Shown here: positions 1-7,039 of the stretch, piece after piece | How the letters are laid out: every line of letters starts with the position of its first letter | How positions within the stretch are numbered: position 1 is the first letter of the stretch | Assembly (NCBI GenBank): GCA_025360565.1 | Contig: JANYBY010000177.1 | Coordinates: 1 to 12,073 of the forward strand | From: Bacteroidota bacterium | Lineage (GTDB): Bacteria; Bacteroidota; Bacteroidia; B-17B0; Aurantibacillaceae | Length of the DNA stretch: 12,073 nt | Reading direction: 5' to 3' | Notes under the pieces: generated by a model | What the model was told of the DNA's origin: nothing | Databases searched by the model: none | Seen by the model: the letters and a program-made list of their open reading frames with translations, nothing else | Program-made: the position numbers and the translations under genes

Positions 1-545
1 ATGCGCCACAATAAACCTGCGGGACTATTCCCTCTTACAACAATGTCATTACGCGAATCGTTAGTTCCCTGAACTCCTGCAAAATTGGCTGCCATACGCG
101 CGGGGTCGCTCCTTGAGCCTGCGTAGCGTTCTGTTTCTTCAATGCTAAAGGCTTTCATGCTCACTGACTGCATATTACTCACCGCATCCGTATCATTCGA
201 AGCCTTTACTTCTACTTCGGCCATGGCAATGGTACTTTCTTCCATTTCTACATTCAAGATCATTTCTTTTCCAGAAGTAACTATCACATCATTTACCGGA
301 ACAGGCTTATAACCGGTGAACGTAAATAAAAAAGATTGGCGACCAACCGGAACATTTTGTAATTTATAATTGCCGTTATTATCTGCGGTTACAACAATGG
401 GTACGGTTGAACTCTTCAATTGAACTACCACACCGGGCAAACCAATGCCTATTTCCTTATCGCTTACCTTGCCTTTAACGGTTTGGGTAATTTGCGCAAA
501 AGCTAAATTTGTAAACGCTAAAAAGAGAAATAAATAATTTTTCAT
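1..545 (-). CDS. TonB-dependent receptor, N-terminal part (runs off the left edge)
   Basis: This is the first 181 codons of an outer-membrane receptor, read from an ATG at 545 and still open at base 1. Residues 1-18 form a signal peptide (MKNYLFLFLAFTNLAFAQ). Residues 20-105 read as a carboxypeptidase-regulatory-like beta-sandwich, with GKV near 25, an LPGVVV strand, the DNNGNY turn at 55-60, a VPVG turn and an FTGY strand. The plug domain begins around 110, and the visible end holds NDIVVRGNSPAGLLWR at 166-181, a typical plug signature of Bacteroidota receptors. The family takes up ligands across the outer membrane using energy from TonB-ExbB-ExbD, and such a module is encoded 2.3 kb away. 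The ligand cannot be inferred, because the barrel lies outside the window. It appears to be transcribed separately from the transglycosylase gene, since a terminator and a promoter-like site lie between them. Confidence 0.9.
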   Translation of the reverse strand, partial: MKNYLFLFLAFTNLAFAQITQTVKGKVSDKEIGIGLPGVVVQLKSSTVPIVVTADNNGNYKLQNVPVGRQSFLFTFTGYKPVPVNDVIVTSGKEMILNVEMEESTIAMAEVEVKASNDTDAVSNMQSVSMKAFSIEETERYAGSRSDPARMAANFAGVQGTNDSRNDIVVRGNSPAGLLWR

Positions 546-575
546 CCGTATTTAATTTTCCTCAAAAATCGTATA

Positions 576-608
576 CAAGATAGGATTATCTATGGCATAT
601 TTTACAAA
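576..608 (-). promoter_or_regulatory. Candidate promoter for the receptor gene at 545
   Basis: On the minus strand TATCTTG (576-582) resembles the Bacteroidota -7 element TAnnTTTG, and TTTG (605-608) lies 22 bases upstream as a possible -33 element. The predicted start of transcription would give a leader of about 25 bases before the ATG at 545. The -7 match is imperfect, so this is only a candidate. Confidence 0.35.
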
Positions 609-610
609 TG

Positions 611-640
611 TGAAAAATTGTTTTGCAGAAAATGCAAAAG
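611..640 (-). terminator. Intrinsic terminator after the lytic transglycosylase gene
   Basis: On the minus strand a perfect 7-bp stem (TTTTGCA at 639-633 pairing with TGCAAAA at 627-621) encloses a 5-base loop and is followed by CAATTTTT. It begins 15 bases after the stop codon of the gene at 655-2151. The stem is AT-rich and therefore modest in strength, but the position, loop size and T-tract all fit. It would insulate the transglycosylase gene from the downstream receptor gene. Confidence 0.6.
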
Positions 641-654
641 GACTGAATAAGAAA

Positions 655-2151
655 CTATTTTTTTTCTTTTACCTTAAGTGATTGGCCGGGGCTTAAGGCC
701 GCATCTTCGCTCAGTTCATTTAAACCTTTAAGGGTTTTGGTTGTTACACCATATATTTTGGCAATGGCATAAATAGTTTCCCCTTTTTTTACCGTGTGAT
801 AAACATATTCCGAATCTGCGGCCGCACTGCTTGTGTTTTGAGCCAGTTGTTTATTTTCTTTATCCTTATTAGCAGCTAAGGTTGCGTCGTTTGGTTTTAA
901 ATCTAATTTAGGCTGGTCGGCTTTTTTTACACGAACATATACCACTAATTTTTTTCCGGCTCTAATACCTTTTCTTCCAATATAATTCCAGGTTTTAAGA
1001 TCAAAAACAGTAACGCCGTATTTTCTTGCAACCGTACTTAATTTTTCGCCCGCCTTTACCGTGTGAGTTTGTTTTATCTCTTCAATATTTTCTACTAACT
1101 GCCCTTCTTGCTGCTGCGCATGAATTGCAGCATATATAGCCTGTTCGTTGGTTAAAAATATTCCAATTTTATTTTTTGGCAAACACATCGAGTTTCCTCC
1201 CGAAGGGATAATGTTCTTGCGGTATTGAGGATTAAAATATAATATTTCCTCTTTAGTTACATCAAGCGCTTGTGAAACCTGATCAAAACTCATTTGTTCC
1301 TTTACAATAACTGTATCTACTTCAAAATAAGTTTTGCTTGGCAGCGATGGATAAATATTATGTTCGGGACCATGGCTCATGACATAATTGGCCGCTATAA
1401 AGGCAGGTACATATCCTTGGGTTTCGGTTGGTAAATATGGACGAATTTCCCAATATGTTTTTTTTCCGCCACTTCTTCTAATGGCTTTTGTAATAGTTCC
1501 GGGGCCCGCGTTGTATGCGGCTAACACCATTTGCCAGTCGCCAAACATATCGTATAAACTTTTTAAATATTCAGCGGCGGCAACAGTTGCTTTATAGGGG
1601 TTACACCTTTCATCCACATAAGAACTTACATTTAATCCGTACATTTTTCCGGTTGGGTACATAAATTGCCACAAGCCCGTTGCGCCGGCGTGCGATTTAG
1701 CGTAGGGAATTAATGCGCTTTCAATTACCGCCAAATGTTTTAATTCTAAAGGAATATTATAACGGTCAAACACTTCTTCAAACATGGGGTAATATAATTG
1801 TGACACGCCCATCATACGGCTTACACTTTCGCGTTTACGGAATGCGTATAAATTGATAAAACTTTTTACATGTTCGTTATAAACAAGGTCAAACGGCGAA
1901 ACCGCGTCCAGCTTGGCCAAACGAGCCTGGTACGTGTAATCATCGTAATAAGGTACGCTGTCCTCTCTGAATTTATATTTATTATTTTTCGGAAAAACAG
2001 GTTTTGAAAAAGCTGTTTCAAACATTTTTTGCGTTAGCAAACTATCGAGCATTGCAGCAATGGGATTGTCGGCAACGGGCGTTTGTGCTAGTGTTGCCAA
2101 ACCAATTCCCGCGAAAAGAGTTGCGGTATAATATTTAATTCGCGATAACAT
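655..2151 (-). CDS. MltD-like membrane-bound lytic murein transglycosylase with two LysM domains
   Basis: A 498-residue exported enzyme predicted to cleave the MurNAc-GlcNAc bond of peptidoglycan with formation of 1,6-anhydro-MurNAc. An N-terminal signal segment ends near LAQ at 21-23. The SLT (lysozyme-like) domain covers about 125-260: the catalytic glutamate is E144 in AVIESAL, followed by GATGLWQF at 156-163, the TGKMYGL stretch and AAYNAGPGT at 211-219, all hallmark motifs of family 1 transglycosylases. Two LysM peptidoglycan-binding repeats follow, at about 362-406 (HTVKAGEKLSTVARKYGV) and 449-494 (YHTVKKGETIYAIAKIYGV), separated by a polar linker. This order and length match MltD. No lipobox cysteine is visible, so a lipoprotein anchor is not supported. 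It is divergently oriented to the gene at 2280, with 128 bases between them, and ends at a hairpin terminator. Start is the ATG at 2151, which places the signal segment at the very N-terminus. Confidence 0.92.
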   Translation of the reverse strand: MLSRIKYYTATLFAGIGLATLAQTPVADNPIAAMLDSLLTQKMFETAFSKPVFPKNNKYKFREDSVPYYDDYTYQARLAKLDAVSPFDLVYNEHVKSFINLYAFRKRESVSRMMGVSQLYYPMFEEVFDRYNIPLELKHLAVIESALIPYAKSHAGATGLWQFMYPTGKMYGLNVSSYVDERCNPYKATVAAAEYLKSLYDMFGDWQMVLAAYNAGPGTITKAIRRSGGKKTYWEIRPYLPTETQGYVPAFIAANYVMSHGPEHNIYPSLPSKTYFEVDTVIVKEQMSFDQVSQALDVTKEEILYFNPQYRKNIIPSGGNSMCLPKNKIGIFLTNEQAIYAAIHAQQQEGQLVENIEEIKQTHTVKAGEKLSTVARKYGVTVFDLKTWNYIGRKGIRAGKKLVVYVRVKKADQPKLDLKPNDATLAANKDKENKQLAQNTSSAAADSEYVYHTVKKGETIYAIAKIYGVTTKTLKGLNELSEDAALSPGQSLKVKEKK

Positions 2152-2267
2152 GCTTGTGTTTATTTATATGCCTTATACTATTAAACGTGGTATTCTGTAA
2201 AACGTTACAATTTATGGAATATTTCTTTTATTTAACTGCTAATATAAGTTTAAAGAATTTAAATTTC

Positions 2268-2275
2268 TAACTTCG
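2268..2275 (+). promoter_or_regulatory. Candidate -7 element (TAACTTCG) upstream of the small membrane protein gene
   Basis: TAACTTCG matches TAnnTTTG except for one C. A TTTAA run at 2249-2253 is a weak -33 candidate. Transcription would begin near 2280, so a GTG start at 2280 would be leaderless, while the in-frame ATG at 2313 would have a leader of about 32 bases. A similar site, TAATTTCG, precedes exbB. Confidence 0.35.
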
Positions 2276-2279
2276 CGTT

Positions 2280-2744
2280 GTGAATAGTAAAGAAAAAGAG
2301 CGCCCACCGTTGATGAATATAGAGCGGAATCCATTGATGCTGTTGATTTGCACGGCGTTAACGGTAGGATTATTCTATTTAACATATATCACAATTTTTA
2401 ACAAAGAGGCTTACGAAATAAAGCCCTATGGCTTTTTTTTAGTTGTGCCATCCATGTTTATTTCTTTTCAAACCTTATGGTTTTTAGTTAACCCTTTTGC
2501 TTTGTTGTATGAGGATAAACTTGAAACCAAGCACTCTTTATTTCATAATAAACGCAGGTTTTATGTGGATATTAAAAGAGTGAGTCAAATAAAAAACGGA
2601 TCTTTTACTATTACATATAATGATGATGAGGTTGAAAAAATTAATTTATTTGGCATCCGCACCTCCCATATTTCACTTTTACGGGAAGAACTCAATAAAC
2701 AGGTGGTCATAAGCCTCGAAAAAAGAGCTTTGATCGAGATCTGA
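2280..2744 (+). CDS. Small two-helix membrane protein with a C-terminal PH-like domain, function unknown
   Basis: A protein of up to 154 residues that I cannot assign to a named family. Two hydrophobic helices are visible at about 19-40 and 50-72. They are followed by a hydrophilic tail (about 76-145) of alternating beta strands (ALLYEDKLETKHSLF, RFYVDIKRVSQIKNG, SFTITYNDD, EKINLFGI) and a terminal helix (HISLLREELNK). This layout resembles small bacterial membrane proteins with a PH-like (bPH/DUF304-type) domain, which is an inference from pattern only. The longest frame starts with GTG at 2280. An in-frame ATG at 2313 (residue 12) keeps both helices and fits the candidate promoter better, so the shorter form of 143 residues may be the real one. 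It lies 137 bases upstream of exbB on the same strand, but a promoter-like site in that gap suggests separate transcription. Confidence 0.75.
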   Translation: MNSKEKERPPLMNIERNPLMLLICTALTVGLFYLTYITIFNKEAYEIKPYGFFLVVPSMFISFQTLWFLVNPFALLYEDKLETKHSLFHNKRRFYVDIKRVSQIKNGSFTITYNDDEVEKINLFGIRTSHISLLREELNKQVVISLEKRALIEI

Positions 2745-2854
2745 GTCGAAAATTTTTTCTCAATCCGGTATCTTTTCCAATTTCCTGTACTTATATAAAC
2801 AAATCACTGTTTAAAAGCACTTCATGCAACATAATTACAAGTTCTATTAAAACC

Positions 2855-2862
2855 TAATTTCG
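2855..2862 (+). promoter_or_regulatory. Candidate -7 element (TAATTTCG) for the exbB operon
   Basis: TAATTTCG lies 19 bases before the exbB ATG and matches TAnnTTTG except for one C. The leader would be about 14 bases long and A-rich, as is common in Bacteroidota. I see no clear TTTG at -33. It would drive exbB, exbD, the two TonB-like genes and folC. Confidence 0.4.
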
Positions 2863-2881
2863 TAATTAAAACCAAAACGTA

Positions 2882-3610
2882 ATGTTGCATTTTATTCTAC
2901 AGGCAAATACAGTGGCTGCAATAGCTGTTGATTCGCTAACACACGGCATTCAAACCGCCCCGGCAATAACCCCGCCCGAACTTACCGAAACAAAAATTTC
3001 GTTAATTGAAATGATCATGAAGGGCGGCCCCATTATGTATCCGCTTGCCTTATTGTTAATGGTAAGTATTTATATTTTGGTTGAACGCCTTTTGGTGATC
3101 GGCAAAGCTTCCAAAAAATCTCCAAACCTTGTGGGTTCCTTAAAAGAAATGATCCACTCAGGCAATATCGCATCTGCCCGTACTATGTGTAAAAATAATA
3201 ATACACCCGAAAGTACTATGATGGAGCAGGGCGTTGCCCGCATAGGTCAGCCTGTGGCTGAGATTCGTGAAGCAATGAATAAAAGCGGCTCAAACGAGAT
3301 GGCTAAACTGGAAAAAAACCTGAACGTATTAAATATTATCGGACGCATTGCCCCTATGTTCGGATTTATTGGAACCATTATTGGGGTGATCACTATTTTT
3401 TACGATATCTCTTTGGCAAAAACTGTGGAAATAGATATTATCTCAAAAGGATTGTACCAAAAAATGATCACTTCCTGCGGCGGATTAATTGTAGGTGTGT
3501 TCGCCTTTGTTTGTTACCATTGGCTCAATTCGCGTATTGATAGACTGGCGCACCGGATGGAAGATACGCAAATTGACTTCTTGGATGTATTGAATGAACC
3601 GGCCAAGTAA
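2882..3610 (+). CDS. exbB: ExbB/TolQ/MotA-family proton channel subunit
   Basis: A 242-residue inner-membrane protein of the complex that converts proton flow into movement of TonB. Three transmembrane helices are visible at about 51-73, 151-173 and 197-216, with the cytoplasmic domain between the first two. The second helix carries the family signature IAPMFGFIGTIIGVI (156-170), including T164 at the place of the conserved pore threonine. The third carries MITSCGGLIVGVFAF (195-209), with S198 aligning with the second pore threonine of E. coli ExbB. Q193 stands where E. coli ExbB has a glutamate, which may be a trait of the Bacteroidota branch. Residues 1-40 are an N-terminal extension that includes a Pro/Thr-rich stretch (APAITPPELTETK), expected to be periplasmic. 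It heads a five-gene run with exbD, two TonB-like genes and folC. The genetic context with TonB proteins favours ExbB over TolQ or MotA. Confidence 0.93.
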   Translation: MLHFILQANTVAAIAVDSLTHGIQTAPAITPPELTETKISLIEMIMKGGPIMYPLALLLMVSIYILVERLLVIGKASKKSPNLVGSLKEMIHSGNIASARTMCKNNNTPESTMMEQGVARIGQPVAEIREAMNKSGSNEMAKLEKNLNVLNIIGRIAPMFGFIGTIIGVITIFYDISLAKTVEIDIISKGLYQKMITSCGGLIVGVFAFVCYHWLNSRIDRLAHRMEDTQIDFLDVLNEPAK

Positions 3611-3630
3611 TTAATTGTTGAATTATAGAA

Positions 3631-3676
3631 TTGTAGATTTTTAGAATTATCAATCAAGAATTCAAAAAATCTACAA
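3631..3676. repeat. Nearly perfect 18-bp inverted repeat (hairpin) between exbB and exbD
   Basis: The left arm (3631-3648, TTGTAGATTTTTAGAATT) pairs with the right arm (3659-3676) at 17 of 18 positions around a 10-base loop. It fills about half of the 84-base gap between exbB and exbD. No T-tract follows on either strand, so it is not a classical terminator. It may protect the 3' end of the exbB message or slow read-through, or it may be one copy of a dispersed intergenic repeat. Short TAGAATT repeats lie within and just before the left arm. Confidence 0.7.
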
Positions 3677-3694
3677 ATCAAAAATTAAAAAGAA

Positions 3695-4099
3695 ATGGGA
3701 CTAAGAAAAAAACATAGGGATGCAGAAGTAAGTACCGATTCGTTAAACGATATCATGTTCTTTCTTTTACTTTTCTTTTTAATATTGTCAACAATGGTGA
3801 GTCCTAACTCCATAAAAGTTAATTTGCCAAAATCAGATTCGAATGTAGCGATCGAGAATCGTAAAAAGCCCATTCACATTGCTATTACAAAGGATAAAAA
3901 ATATTATGTTAATAGTACCGAAGTGGCTCAGGCAAACATGGAAGCTGAGATCGCCAAATTGGCTGCAACACAAACAGAGCCTGTTGTTTTAATGCATTTG
4001 GATAAAGAACTTTCTATACAGGATGAGATTGATATTATGACCATTTGTTACAAATTAAAATGTAAAACCGTATTGGCAACCGCCCCAACGAATAAATAA
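3695..4099 (+). CDS. exbD: ExbD/TolR-family biopolymer transport protein
   Basis: A 134-residue protein with one N-terminal transmembrane helix (about 17-36) and a periplasmic domain, which is the standard ExbD length and shape. The helix begins with LNDIMFFLLLFFLI, and D19 is the membrane aspartate needed for proton transfer in ExbD and TolR. The periplasmic part (about 50-134) contains the expected strands IHIAITKDKKYYVN and VVLMHLDKELSIQDE, followed by a helix and a final strand (CKTVLATAPT). Two ExbD helices are thought to sit inside an ExbB pentamer. Start is the ATG at 3695, preceded by an A-rich leader. It is separated from exbB by a hairpin and lies 54 bases before the first TonB-like gene. 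Confidence 0.93.
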   Translation: MGLRKKHRDAEVSTDSLNDIMFFLLLFFLILSTMVSPNSIKVNLPKSDSNVAIENRKKPIHIAITKDKKYYVNSTEVAQANMEAEIAKLAATQTEPVVLMHLDKELSIQDEIDIMTICYKLKCKTVLATAPTNK

Positions 4100-4153
4100 T
4101 TATGGAATTTTTTTAATTAGCGCATCTTATTAAAAAGATAAACAAAAACAACA

Positions 4154-5026
4154 ATGATACTCTCACAAGCTGAAGAAAACAAGAACAGGATTATTTCGGG
4201 AACAATTTCTCTCGTTATTTTTTTATTACTGTTATTATTTTTGATCTTATTTAAATTGATCACGCCAAATCCGCCATTCCCTGAAACAGGCGGTGGCGGC
4301 GGACAAGAGCTTGCTTTAGGAATGATGAATGTTGGTAACGATGACATTGATTTTGGCAACATGGGAAAAGCAACCGATGTTGTTGTAAAACAAACACCGA
4401 GCGAAAATAATAAAGAAGAAGTTATAACCGTTGAAGGCGGAGAAGATGTTAATCTTAATAAATCAAAACCGGAAGTAAAAAATAACACAACGGTAATAAC
4501 ACCTGTAGTAAAAACAAAAGTAGAAGTTGTAAAACCAAAAACAGAAGCGGAAAAGCTGGCCGAAAAATTTAAAAAGAATACGGGTAAAGAAGGCGGTGGT
4601 CACGGTGACAATGCCACTGCGGGCGAAAATGGTTCTCCGGATGGAGACCCTTATAAAAATGGGAACGGCGGACATGGAAATGGTGAAGGCGGAGGAGACG
4701 GTAACGATAAAGGCCCCGGCTCAGGCCCCGGGCATGGTCCGGGTTTTGGCGGAGGTAAAATTGGAGTTGATCTAAAAGGCCGTGCTATTATAAAACCGCC
4801 CAAATTACCAAGCGATACCAAGGAAGAAGGAAAGGTTGTTGTTGAAATTGTAGTAGATGCCGAAGGAAATGTAACCGAAGCCAATCCGAACGGGCGTGGC
4901 ACAACTACGAGCAGCGCCATTTTAAAAGCAAAAGCAAAACAAGCAGCCTTTGCCACCAAATTTAATGTTGACGGAAAATTTGAAGAGCAAAAAGGAACGA
5001 TCACAATTGTGTTTTCGTTTGATTAA
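4154..5026 (+). CDS. TonB-like energy transducer with a glycine-rich linker
   Basis: A 290-residue protein with the TonB layout: a single N-terminal transmembrane helix (about 14-36), a long low-complexity periplasmic linker, and a C-terminal TonB domain (about 208-290). The C-terminal domain shows EEGKVVVEIVVDAEGNV (224-240), then NPNGRGTTT and a closing GTITIVFSF strand, as in other Bacteroidota TonB proteins. The linker has a Lys/Glu/Val part (about 90-142) and then a Gly/Asn/Asp-rich part (about 145-201, with GPGSGPGHGPG), instead of the Pro-Glu/Pro-Lys repeats of E. coli TonB. It would contact outer-membrane receptors through the periplasm, driven by ExbB-ExbD just upstream. It ends 14 bases before a shorter paralogue. 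Start is the ATG at 4154; the next in-frame ATG would remove the helix. Which receptors it serves is unknown. Confidence 0.87.
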   Translation: MILSQAEENKNRIISGTISLVIFLLLLLFLILFKLITPNPPFPETGGGGGQELALGMMNVGNDDIDFGNMGKATDVVVKQTPSENNKEEVITVEGGEDVNLNKSKPEVKNNTTVITPVVKTKVEVVKPKTEAEKLAEKFKKNTGKEGGGHGDNATAGENGSPDGDPYKNGNGGHGNGEGGGDGNDKGPGSGPGHGPGFGGGKIGVDLKGRAIIKPPKLPSDTKEEGKVVVEIVVDAEGNVTEANPNGRGTTTSSAILKAKAKQAAFATKFNVDGKFEEQKGTITIVFSFD

Positions 5027-5040
5027 GTAATTTGAATACG

Positions 5041-5724
5041 ATGGAATTAACGAGATCAGAAGAACTTAAAAGTAAAAGAGTAGCCATGAGCGTAACGCTC
5101 TTCGCTTTTATAGCTATGGTTCTGTTTTTAATATTTAAAAACATTGTCACTTCAACCTCTTTTGTCATACCTTCTCAAAGCGAAGTGGCTATTAGTTTTG
5201 GCGATAATGATAACAATACAAATAAAGGCGCGCTATCCATCTCGAAAAAGGAAAATGAAAGTTCAGATAAAGTAGCGACAGATCCAAAAAGCGAAATGAC
5301 GGTTGAAAAAAGTGACGCGCAAAAATTAGCGGACAACTATAATGCCAATCGGGTAAATAATACTGCTTCCCAAATTACAAACGAGGAAACTACTTTACAG
5401 GGAATTAACGACTCTCACGGAAACGTGTTTGCGGAAAAAATAAGCGAAGATCTTAATTTAGGGTACAGCATGAAAGGACGTATGATCATTTCGCCCCCAA
5501 AATTTACGAAGGATACGAAAGAAGAGGGGAAAGTGGTGGTGGATATTATAATTGATAAGGCAGGGAATGTAATTGAAGCCAATCCAAACGGCAGGGGCAC
5601 AACAACTGCTAATTCGAATTTGAAATTGAAAGCAAAACAAATGGCGGTGGAAACAAAATTTAATGCTAATGAAAAAGTGGCAGAACAAAGAGGAACGATG
5701 ACAATAGTTTTTTCTTTTAATTAA
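5041..5724 (+). CDS. Second TonB-like energy transducer, paralogue with a polar non-glycine linker
   Basis: A 227-residue paralogue of the preceding gene. It has one transmembrane helix (about 16-33), a linker rich in Ser, Asn, Lys and Glu (about 55-135), and a C-terminal TonB domain (about 146-227) with EEGKVVVDIIIDKAGNV, NPNGRGTTT and GTMTIVFSF. Over the last 82 residues I count 55 identical to its neighbour (about 67%), while the linkers share almost nothing and this one lacks the Gly-rich part. Tandem duplication followed by linker divergence is the simplest explanation. Start is taken as the ATG at 5041; a TTG at 5032 would add three residues but is less likely. It lies 14 bases after the first TonB-like gene and 19 before folC, so the genes are probably co-transcribed. 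Different linker length and stiffness could suit different receptors or periplasmic spans, which is inference. Confidence 0.85.
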   Translation: MELTRSEELKSKRVAMSVTLFAFIAMVLFLIFKNIVTSTSFVIPSQSEVAISFGDNDNNTNKGALSISKKENESSDKVATDPKSEMTVEKSDAQKLADNYNANRVNNTASQITNEETTLQGINDSHGNVFAEKISEDLNLGYSMKGRMIISPPKFTKDTKEEGKVVVDIIIDKAGNVIEANPNGRGTTTANSNLKLKAKQMAVETKFNANEKVAEQRGTMTIVFSFN

Positions 5725-5743
5725 AAAATACGCGGCAAGTAAA

Positions 5744-7039
5744 ATGACCTACCCGCAAACGCTTGATTATTTATTCGCGCGTTTACCAATGTTTCAACGA
5801 ATTGGCGCGGCAGCTTATAAGGCTGACCTAAAAAACACCCACAAAATTATTGAAGTCCTTGGCAAGCCTCATCAAAAACTTATTTGTATTCACGTGGCCG
5901 GTACTAATGGAAAGGGTTCCAGTAGTCACATGCTGGCGGCAATTTTGCAAGAGGCGGGTTATAAAACAGGTTTATATACCTCGCCACATTTAATTGATTT
6001 CAGGGAGCGAATAAAGATCAATGGAAAAATGATTCCGAAAAATTACATTGTTGACTTTGTAGAAAAATATAAAATTGAATTTGAAAAGATAGAACCGAGT
6101 TTTTTTGAGTGGACAGTTGGTTTGGCCTTTAAATATTTTGCAGATGAAGAAGTAGATGTAGCAGTAATAGAAGTTGGTTTGGGAGGAAGATTGGATTCTA
6201 CCAATGTTATTACGCCCATTGTTTCTTTGATCACAAATATAAGTTTTGACCACATGAATTTATTGGGAGATACACTGGAGAAAATTGCAATTGAAAAAGC
6301 GGGAATCATAAAACCCAAAGTACCGGTGGTGGTGAGTCAGTATCAAAGCGAGAGTGGCCCTTTGTTTGGTGCAAAAGCGCGGGAATTAAAAGCGCCACTT
6401 GATTTTGCCGATAAAATATACAAAGTAAACGGCGCAAAATTAATTGATGGGATGCTGCATGTTACTGTGATGCACAAAAGCAAAAACAGCACGGAAGTTT
6501 ACGAATTGGATTTGACAGGAAATTACCAAACAAAAAATTTATTGGGCGTTTTAAATGTGGTGGAGTACATTATTAAAGCGGGTTTTATAATTGAACCCGG
6601 AGATATTAAAAATGGTTTAAAACAAGTAATTAAGTTAACAGGCCTTGCCGGACGCTGGCAAACGCTGAGCCAAAAGCCTTTAGTAATAGCGGATACAGGT
6701 CATAATGAAGATGGAATAAAACAAATTATAGAAAATTTAAAAACCATTCGCTACAAACAACTGCATTTTGTTTTTGGAACTGTGAACGACAAAGAGGTCG
6801 TAAAGATTTTGGAACTGCTGCCAAAAGAGGCTGTTTATTATTTTGTAAAAGCGAGTGTGCCCCGCGCTTTAAATGAAAATGAATTAATGGAACAGGCAAA
6901 AAAAATAAAATTAAACGGCAAAAGTTACAGCACGGTAAAATCCGGAATAGAAGCGGCAAAAAAAGCCGCGAAAAAAGATGATTTGATCTTTATTGGTGGA
7001 AGTACATTTGTGGTGGGGGATGCGATAACAGAGTTTTAA
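5744..7039 (+). CDS. folC: Bifunctional folylpolyglutamate synthase / dihydrofolate synthase
   Basis: A 431-residue Mur-ligase-family enzyme that adds glutamate to dihydropteroate and to reduced folates using ATP, acting in the cytoplasm. The P-loop GTNGKGS is at 53-59, followed by TSPHL (79-83), EVGLGGRLDSTN (143-154), a conserved DH at 169-170 and EKAGI (184-188), whose lysine is carbamylated in characterised members. The C-terminal domain begins near LAGRW (301-305) and has DTGHN (317-321, usually DGAHN; the Thr is a small variation) and GTVNDKE (345-351). The length is normal and nothing is missing. The ATG at 5744 lies 19 bases after the second TonB-like gene, so folC is probably the last gene of the exbB operon. 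From memory, this exbBD-tonB-folC linkage recurs in Bacteroidota, but it has no obvious functional reason. Its stop codon lies inside a terminator hairpin. Confidence 0.95.
   Translation: MTYPQTLDYLFARLPMFQRIGAAAYKADLKNTHKIIEVLGKPHQKLICIHVAGTNGKGSSSHMLAAILQEAGYKTGLYTSPHLIDFRERIKINGKMIPKNYIVDFVEKYKIEFEKIEPSFFEWTVGLAFKYFADEEVDVAVIEVGLGGRLDSTNVITPIVSLITNISFDHMNLLGDTLEKIAIEKAGIIKPKVPVVVSQYQSESGPLFGAKARELKAPLDFADKIYKVNGAKLIDGMLHVTVMHKSKNSTEVYELDLTGNYQTKNLLGVLNVVEYIIKAGFIIEPGDIKNGLKQVIKLTGLAGRWQTLSQKPLVIADTGHNEDGIKQIIENLKTIRYKQLHFVFGTVNDKEVVKILELLPKEAVYYFVKASVPRALNENELMEQAKKIKLNGKSYSTVKSGIEAAKKAAKKDDLIFIGGSTFVVGDAITEF

Noticed and set aside
2742..2775. Possible terminator after the small membrane protein (GAAAATTTTTTCTC)
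   Set aside because: The symmetry is mostly an A-run facing a T-run with no GC-containing stem, so it does not meet the standard used for the other terminators.
2824..2850. Eight-codon open frame upstream of exbB (possible leader peptide)
   Set aside because: It ends before the candidate promoter at 2855-2862, so it would not be on the exbB transcript. There is no attenuator-like hairpin after it.
4585..4755. Gly-rich coding stretch as a DNA tandem repeat
   Set aside because: The codons vary and there is no fixed repeat unit. It is low-complexity protein sequence of the TonB linker and not a DNA repeat array.
4117..5004. Long minus-strand open frames (4117-4488, 4463-4675, 4651-5004) opposite the first TonB-like gene
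   Set aside because: Their translations are low-complexity (Phe, Ser and Pro runs) and follow from the Gly/Lys/Val-rich coding of the real gene. They have no leader or promoter-like site and lie wholly inside a convincing gene.
5990..6318. Minus-strand open frames opposite folC
   Set aside because: They overlap the conserved catalytic core of folC, have no recognisable domain and are explained by the absence of stops in the antisense frames.
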